This document shows positions 13,862-13,931 of a stretch of DNA of 13,931 nucleotides, piece after piece (the stretch's first letter is position 1; every line of letters starts with the position of its first letter). The notes under the pieces were generated by a model. The model did no database searches. It was given only the letters and a program-made list of their open reading frames with translations, and was not told the DNA's origin. A program made the position numbers and the translations under genes. The DNA lies in the NCBI GenBank assembly GCA_036339975.1, contig JAYYZV010000067.1, forward strand, positions 1 through 13,931. Reading direction: 5' to 3'. The stretch is from UBA830 sp036339975 (GTDB lineage: Bacteria > Pseudomonadota > Alphaproteobacteria > MPNO01 > UBA830).

Positions 13862-13931
13862 TGGATATCCGCGCCGCAGAAATCTCATCAATTCTTAAGG
13901 ACCAGATCGCGAATTTCGGGACCGAGGCGGA
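13861..13931 (+). CDS. atpA: ATP synthase F1 alpha subunit, N-terminal part (3' end outside window)
   Basis: Only the first 23 codons plus two bases are inside the window: MDIRAAEISSILKDQIANFG and onward, the typical start of the alpha subunit. This stretch binds the delta subunit in the intact enzyme. The ATG overlaps the atpH TGA by one base (TGATG), and AAGGGG lies about 8 bases upstream. The arrangement mirrors the sucC-sucD junction and suggests translational coupling. Confidence 0.93.
   Translation, partial: MDIRAAEISSILKDQIANFGTEA

Noticed and set aside
1..13931. CRISPR array, tRNA, rRNA, insertion sequence, att site or defence island
   Set aside because: No regularly spaced repeats, cloverleaf-like sequence, terminal inverted repeats or transposase were seen. 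XerC has the standard housekeeping context rather than that of an integrase of a mobile element.

Overview
The window looks like a piece of an alphaproteobacterial chromosome, moderately GC-rich by eye. The evidence is the gene order sucC-sucD-sucA-sucB-lpd, an fsa-type transaldolase, DUF484 gene and xerC cluster, and priA directly upstream of atpH-atpA. A Rhodospirillales-like member is plausible, but the species cannot be named from the sequence alone. Nothing suggests a mobile element, CRISPR array, tRNA, rRNA or phage. This is core chromosome.

Left part (1-6863, plus strand): the TCA-cycle block. It holds the last 91 codons of sucC, sucD (coupled to sucC through TGATG), sucA (E1), sucB (lipoyl-bearing E2) and lpd (E3). 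Together they encode succinyl-CoA synthetase and all three components of the 2-oxoglutarate dehydrogenase complex, so 2-oxoglutarate goes to succinyl-CoA and then succinate from one transcript. Gaps are 0 to 58 bases, and a probable terminator lies just after lpd. The 58-base sucD-sucA gap is unusually structured around the sucA ribosome binding site and start codon.

Middle part (7011-10613, minus strand): read in transcription order this is an fsa/talC-type transaldolase, a DUF484 protein, the tyrosine recombinase xerC and an MFS exporter. Junctions are 2-base, 22-base-overlap and 8-base, so this is probably one operon. It converges on lpd across a 210-base gap and diverges from priA across about 125 bases. 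That divergent gap carries a nested inverted repeat.

Right part (10739-13931, plus strand): priA, with a small hairpin terminator that includes its stop codon, then a 339-base gap, then atpH and the first 23 codons of atpA, coupled by a second TGATG. The gap holds a possible promoter, a 21-base dyad and a marginal 59-codon reading frame.

No new multi-gene system is visible. The most interesting items are small cis-elements: the sucA leader, the fsa/priA inverted repeat and the atp upstream region. All of them are inferences from base complementarity that need comparative or experimental checks.
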